64,000 nt of DNA. It comes from Candidatus Zhuqueibacterota bacterium. GTDB taxonomy: Bacteria; Zhuqueibacterota; Zhuqueibacteria; Residuimicrobiales; Krinioviventaceae. The notes below the pieces were generated by a model that had not been told where the DNA came from, did no database searches, and saw only the letters and a program-made list of their open reading frames with translations. Numbering within the stretch: the stretch's first letter is position 1; each line of letters starts with the position of its first letter. This document shows, piece by piece, positions 60,614-64,000 of the stretch. The stretch spans positions 110,740-174,739 of the forward strand of contig JAFGKD010000086.1 in assembly GCA_016928775.1 (NCBI GenBank). Direction: 5' to 3'. The position numbers and the translations under genes were made by a program.

Positions 60614-61257
60614 AAAGTGATATAAAACTTGATGTTTATCTGGTTACTGATCGTGAATTATCGCGAGGACGATCCATTGACGAGATTGTCACAGCAGCGG
60701 TCAAAGGTGGCGCGACGATCGTACAATTGCGGGAAAAGTTCGCTTCAACACGCGATTTCATCCAGACCGCTGAACGTCTAAAAATGATTTTGAAACCGTA
60801 TAATGTTCCGCTCATCATCAATGACCGGGTGGATGTGGCGCTGGCCGTTGATGCGGATGGCGTTCATATCGGGCAAGATGATATGCCTTATGACATCGCA
60901 CGCCGTCTGCTTGGTCCGCACAAAATTATCGGATTATCGGTTGAATCTATCCGGGACGCCCGCGATGCCGAGGCGCTCGATGTCGACTATCTTGGTGTCA
61001 GTCCGATCTACTTTACGCCAACCAAAACAGATCTCAAGCGCCAATTGGGATTAGCCGGTTTGCACAAAATTAGATCCTTTTCGCGTCACCGGCTTGTTGC
61101 TATTGGTGGCTTGAACGTCTCAAATGCGGCGGAGGCTATTCAAAGCGGCGCAGATGGTGTTGCGGTCGTTTCGGCGATCTGTTCGGCAGACAATCCACAA
61201 GCTGCTGCCAGCGAATTGGCGACTATAGTCAAAAAAATTAAGCAGGTGATGCCATGA
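60610..61257 (+). CDS. thiE: Thiamine-phosphate synthase
   Basis: This is 215 residues, the usual length. It joins HMP-pyrophosphate and thiazole phosphate. Signatures are TIVQLREKFASTRDF, NDRVDVALAVDADGVHIGQDDMP, IGLSVESIRDA and VAIGGLNVSNAAEAIQSGADGVAVVSAI. It overlaps thiM at the start and thiL at the end by four bases. Confidence 0.97.
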   Translation: MKSDIKLDVYLVTDRELSRGRSIDEIVTAAVKGGATIVQLREKFASTRDFIQTAERLKMILKPYNVPLIINDRVDVALAVDADGVHIGQDDMPYDIARRLLGPHKIIGLSVESIRDARDAEALDVDYLGVSPIYFTPTKTDLKRQLGLAGLHKIRSFSRHRLVAIGGLNVSNAAEAIQSGADGVAVVSAICSADNPQAAASELATIVKKIKQVMP

Positions 61258-62258
61258 ATTTGGCGGACATTGGCGAATTTGGCTTGATTCACCGTTTTGC
61301 GCCGCAGTTCCTGCGAGATGTGCAGGATAATATTTTAGGCATTGGCGACGACTGTGCTGTGATACCGCATGGTCAAAGCGAGTCTCTCCTCATCACAACG
61401 GATCTATTGCTGGAGGATATCCATTTTCTCCGTTCGAAAATCCGCCCCCGGGAACTTGGACGCAAATCGCTGGCCGTCAATCTCAGCGATATTGCAGCCA
61501 TGGGAGGAACACCGCTGGCCGCGTTTCTGTCGCTGGCGATTCCCAAAGATACGCTCGTCGAATGGCTGGACGCGTTTTTTGCGGGATTGCACAGCTTGTC
61601 CGACGAAACTGCCACCCCGCTCCTCGGCGGGGACACAACACAGTCCAAGTGCGGTATTGTGATCAATATCGCCGTATTGGGAAAAGCGCATCCACAGCAG
61701 ATCAAATATCGCTCGACTGCACGCGTTGGTGATGTCATCTGTGTGACTGACGTGCTCGGAGATTCTGGCGGTGGATTGAACATTTTACTGCAAAACCTGG
61801 AGCACGAGACTGATCCGGATATGCAGTATCTCGTGCAGACGCATCACAATCCTACTCCCCAATTGGCCGAAGGGCAATGGTTGGCCGAGCAGCCGTCTGT
61901 CAACGCCATGCTTGATGTATCGGATGGCATCGATTCGGATATTCAACGAATCATGGAGGAATCAAAAGTAGGCGCGCGCATCGATATTGAGAGCATTCCG
62001 ATCTCCAGCTCGCTCAATGCCACCTCAACGCGATTTGGCTGGAATGCCAAGGAAATTGCCGCAACCGGCGGTGAAGACTATTGCCTGCTCTGCACCATCG
62101 ATCCGAAAAAGTATGACGAGATGGCGAATAAATTTGAAAAAAAATTCAATAAACCGCTTTTCAGGATTGGTGTCATTCAGCCCGGCGAATTACTGCATTA
62201 TTATCAAGACAATCAATCCGTTGATTTCGCCAAACACGGCTGGAATCATTTCAAATAG
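61254..62258 (+). CDS. thiL: Thiamine-monophosphate kinase
   Basis: This is 334 residues, an ATP-dependent kinase making thiamine diphosphate, the ligand of the riboswitch. Metal-binding Asp in GIGDDCAVIPHG, then LITTDLLLEDIHF, NLSDIAAMGGTPLA, GGDTTQSKCGIVIN and the C-terminal AATGGEDYCLLCTI are typical. Its start overlaps thiE. Confidence 0.96.
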   Translation: MNLADIGEFGLIHRFAPQFLRDVQDNILGIGDDCAVIPHGQSESLLITTDLLLEDIHFLRSKIRPRELGRKSLAVNLSDIAAMGGTPLAAFLSLAIPKDTLVEWLDAFFAGLHSLSDETATPLLGGDTTQSKCGIVINIAVLGKAHPQQIKYRSTARVGDVICVTDVLGDSGGGLNILLQNLEHETDPDMQYLVQTHHNPTPQLAEGQWLAEQPSVNAMLDVSDGIDSDIQRIMEESKVGARIDIESIPISSSLNATSTRFGWNAKEIAATGGEDYCLLCTIDPKKYDEMANKFEKKFNKPLFRIGVIQPGELLHYYQDNQSVDFAKHGWNHFK

Positions 62259-62282
62259 ATACATGAAAACTTGGGATAACTC

Positions 62283-63101
62283 ATGCAGCATAAACGTTAT
62301 TATCGTACGCTGACCATAGCCGGTTCGGACAGTGGCGGTGGTGCCGGCATTCAGGCCGATTTAAAGACATTTTCCGCATTCGGCTGTTTCGGCATGTCTG
62401 TTATCACCGCGCTGACCGCACAGAACACGGTCGCAGTGACCGGCATTTATCCGGTATCGCCGGAGTTTGTTGCCCGGCAAATCGACGCTGTTCTTGATGA
62501 TATTGGCGTCGATGCGGTGAAAATTGGCATGCTTGAGACACCCGATATCATCACTTCAGTAGCGGGCCGTCTCAAAGCACACGCTGTGGAACGTATCGTC
62601 CTGGATCCGGTGATGGTCGCCAAAAGTGGCGATAAATTGCTCCGGGACGAGGCGATTTTTGCATTAAAATCCGAGCTGATACCGCTCGCCAGCATCATCA
62701 CACCCAATATACCGGAAGCAAACGTTTTATGTGAAACAAGTATAAACTCGCACGACGATGTTGAACGAGCCGCCAGGCTTTTGGGTGACCTCGGCCCTCG
62801 TGCCGTGCTCATCAAAGGAGGGCATTTTAGCGGGGCTCGGAGCGATGATTGTTTGCTTATCCGCGAGAATGGCGAGACAATACACTGGTTGAAAAGCCAA
62901 CGTTTTGCCACCCCAAACACGCATGGCACTGGCTGCACACTGTCGTCAGCAATTGCCGCCTGTTTGGCAAAAGGATACAGCCTTGCAGAGGCTGTGACGA
63001 CCGCCAAGGATTATATTAGCCGGGCAATTAACGCCGGCGCTGATTACAAAATCGGCCAGGGACACGGACCGGTGTTTCACTTTTATCAATGGTGGACATA
63101 A
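62283..63101 (+). CDS. thiD: Hydroxymethylpyrimidine/phosphomethylpyrimidine kinase
   Basis: This is 272 residues. TIAGSDSGGGAGIQADLKTF, LDPVMVAKSGDKLL, ITPNIPEANVL, VLIKGGHF and the anion-hole GTGCTLSSAIAACLAKG are typical of the ribokinase-fold ThiD. It makes HMP-pyrophosphate for ThiE. The last bases overlap the upstream in-frame ATG of tenA. Confidence 0.96.
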   Translation: MQHKRYYRTLTIAGSDSGGGAGIQADLKTFSAFGCFGMSVITALTAQNTVAVTGIYPVSPEFVARQIDAVLDDIGVDAVKIGMLETPDIITSVAGRLKAHAVERIVLDPVMVAKSGDKLLRDEAIFALKSELIPLASIITPNIPEANVLCETSINSHDDVERAARLLGDLGPRAVLIKGGHFSGARSDDCLLIRENGETIHWLKSQRFATPNTHGTGCTLSSAIAACLAKGYSLAEAVTTAKDYISRAINAGADYKIGQGHGPVFHFYQWWT

Positions 63102-63106
63102 TCATC

Positions 63107-63802
63107 ATGACATTTACCAAACAACTCTGGCAATCTGTTTCGCAACTTTATCATGCCATCCAATCGCATCCATTTAATCGGGAACTGGCCGCCGGAATCC
63201 TGCCCCTGGACAAATTTCGCTATTACGTGCAACAGGATGAGCTGTATATCAAAGCTTACGCGCGCGCTTTGGCTCTGTTAGCTGCAAAAGCGCCGGACTC
63301 TGCGGCGCGACATGTTCTCTTGAGCTACGCAAAGGATGGTCTCCTGATCGAACAACAGCTACACGACTATTTTTTCCGGCAATATGACATCGAGAGTGCT
63401 GTTGAACAGGAACCGGCTTGCTTCGCCTATACACATTTTCTGCTTGCCGTGTCAGCGATTGAACCGTTTGAAGCAGGACTCGCAGCTCTCCTGCCCTGTT
63501 TCTGGATTTACCGTGAGGTCGGATATAACATTGCCAACACATCGGTAACAAACAACCCCTATCAATTGTGGATCGATACCTATACGGATGCTGAATATGA
63601 CAAGATTGTTGACCGGATGCTCGACCTCACCGAACACGCAGCGCAACAGACCTCAGCGACGAAACGATGGCATATGGCTGAGACTTTTTTTCAATCAACC
63701 CGCCTGGAATGGATGTTTTGGGATGCCGCCTATCGTCAAGAAAAATGGCCATATTCACCAGAAAAGTCATGGATGGACATGGAAAAAACTCAAAGGTCTT
63801 GA
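63107..63802 (+). CDS. tenA: Thiaminase II / aminopyrimidine aminohydrolase
   Basis: This is 231 residues from the ATG at 63107; an in-frame ATG at 63089 overlaps thiD and would add six residues. The TenA helical bundle is shown by YYVQQDELYIKAYARALALLA, then ALLPCFWIYREVG with the catalytic cysteine (TenA_C class), and the C-terminal EYDKIVDRMLDLTEHA. It releases or hydrolyses aminopyrimidine from damaged thiamine. With ThiM and ThiD this is a salvage operon; de novo genes such as thiC or thiG are not here. Confidence 0.94.
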   Translation: MTFTKQLWQSVSQLYHAIQSHPFNRELAAGILPLDKFRYYVQQDELYIKAYARALALLAAKAPDSAARHVLLSYAKDGLLIEQQLHDYFFRQYDIESAVEQEPACFAYTHFLLAVSAIEPFEAGLAALLPCFWIYREVGYNIANTSVTNNPYQLWIDTYTDAEYDKIVDRMLDLTEHAAQQTSATKRWHMAETFFQSTRLEWMFWDAAYRQEKWPYSPEKSWMDMEKTQRS

Positions 63803-63903
63803 TGTCAACCGGAGAGATTTCCCAAACGCCATGATCTGCCAGAGCTTGAGAGGGTTATAAACACTTTTGCAGATTTGCTGTCGAAAAACTTGAATTGCAA
63901 GTC

Positions 63904-63976
63904 ATTCCGGCGGAGGCCGGAATCTATTTTAAAGCAACATCGTTGTCTATAAATGGACACCGGCCTTCGCCGGTGT
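63904..63976. repeat. Pair of REP-like palindromes
   Basis: Two palindromes share the CCGGC...GCCGG core: ATTCCGG-CGGAGG-CCGGAAT (63904-63923) and ACACCGGC-CTTC-GCCGGTGT (63957-63976). The second is followed by GACTTTTT and may also act as a terminator for the thiamine operon. The layout, two similar stems a few tens of bases apart, is that of REP/BIME elements. Confidence 0.55.
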
Positions 63977-64000
63977 GACTTTTTCCTTTTATTTTATGTT

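Overview
The window reads as a chromosomal segment of a Gram-negative, mesophilic-looking bacterium of the FCB superphylum, most likely of the KSB1/Calditrichota type. The evidence is a secreted protein (38581-39735) ending in the NYPNPFNP-type C-terminal sorting domain typical of that group, a DUF4254 protein, a DUF4296-like lipoprotein, and otherwise ordinary bacterial housekeeping genes. The taxonomic call is an inference; no rRNA or tRNA gene, CRISPR array, phage or insertion sequence was seen.

Region 1 (1-15.5 kb, mostly + strand) is a carbohydrate/organic-acid catabolic locus: a Tat-exported Gfo/Idh/MocA oxidoreductase (partial, - strand), a LacI-type regulator, a complete TRAP transporter (dctQ, dctM, dctP), a truncated lipoprotein remnant, a sodium:solute symporter, a 3-hydroxyacyl-CoA-dehydrogenase-fold enzyme, a YVTN-type beta-propeller, a zinc alcohol dehydrogenase that has lost its structural-zinc cysteines, a second Gfo/Idh/MocA protein, an unknown exported protein and a GH30-like secreted glycosidase homologue. 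The likely theme is uptake and oxidation of a sugar acid or glycoside product.

Region 2 (15.6-37.9 kb, all - strand) is read from right to left. It starts at a promoter near 37.9 kb with a Phe/Tyr-rich leader peptide and attenuator, followed by chorismate mutase, DAHP synthase (aroF), tyrA, aroA, aroE, aroC, aroK, aroB and aroQ, then polX, a CPBP protease, mltG, pcrA, a 1222-residue TPR protein, nadC, a ClpX-like ATPase, a terminator, and uvrC as a separate unit.

Region 3 (38-49.7 kb, - strand) has queD, the secreted sorting-domain protein, an acetyltransferase-like protein, and a histidine operon (hisG-D-C-B-H-A-F-I plus an unknown exported protein translationally coupled to hisI). The his operon is preceded by its own promoter, a leader peptide with three consecutive His codons and a terminator/antiterminator pair. 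hisE and a histidinol-phosphatase gene are absent. A ROK-family sugar kinase lies just upstream.

Region 4 (49.8-58.7 kb, - strand) holds a nucleotidyltransferase, a small unknown protein, def, lipA, thyX, a flavodiiron protein, an IscU/NifU-type scaffold with its cysteine desulfurase, a rubrerythrin-like protein with a strong promoter and terminator, a degenerate LarA-like protein and a DUF4254 protein.

Region 5 (58.8-64 kb, + strand) is a thiamine-salvage operon under a TPP riboswitch: a methyltransferase, thiM, thiE, thiL, thiD and tenA, ending in REP-like palindromes.

The most notable observation is regulatory. Two amino-acid operons within 11 kb carry textbook ribosome-mediated attenuators with short leader peptides (MNLFYNNIFYFFAIHSGRR and MQRYQTTHHHNLKSSISGGW), and a third operon uses riboswitch-controlled termination.
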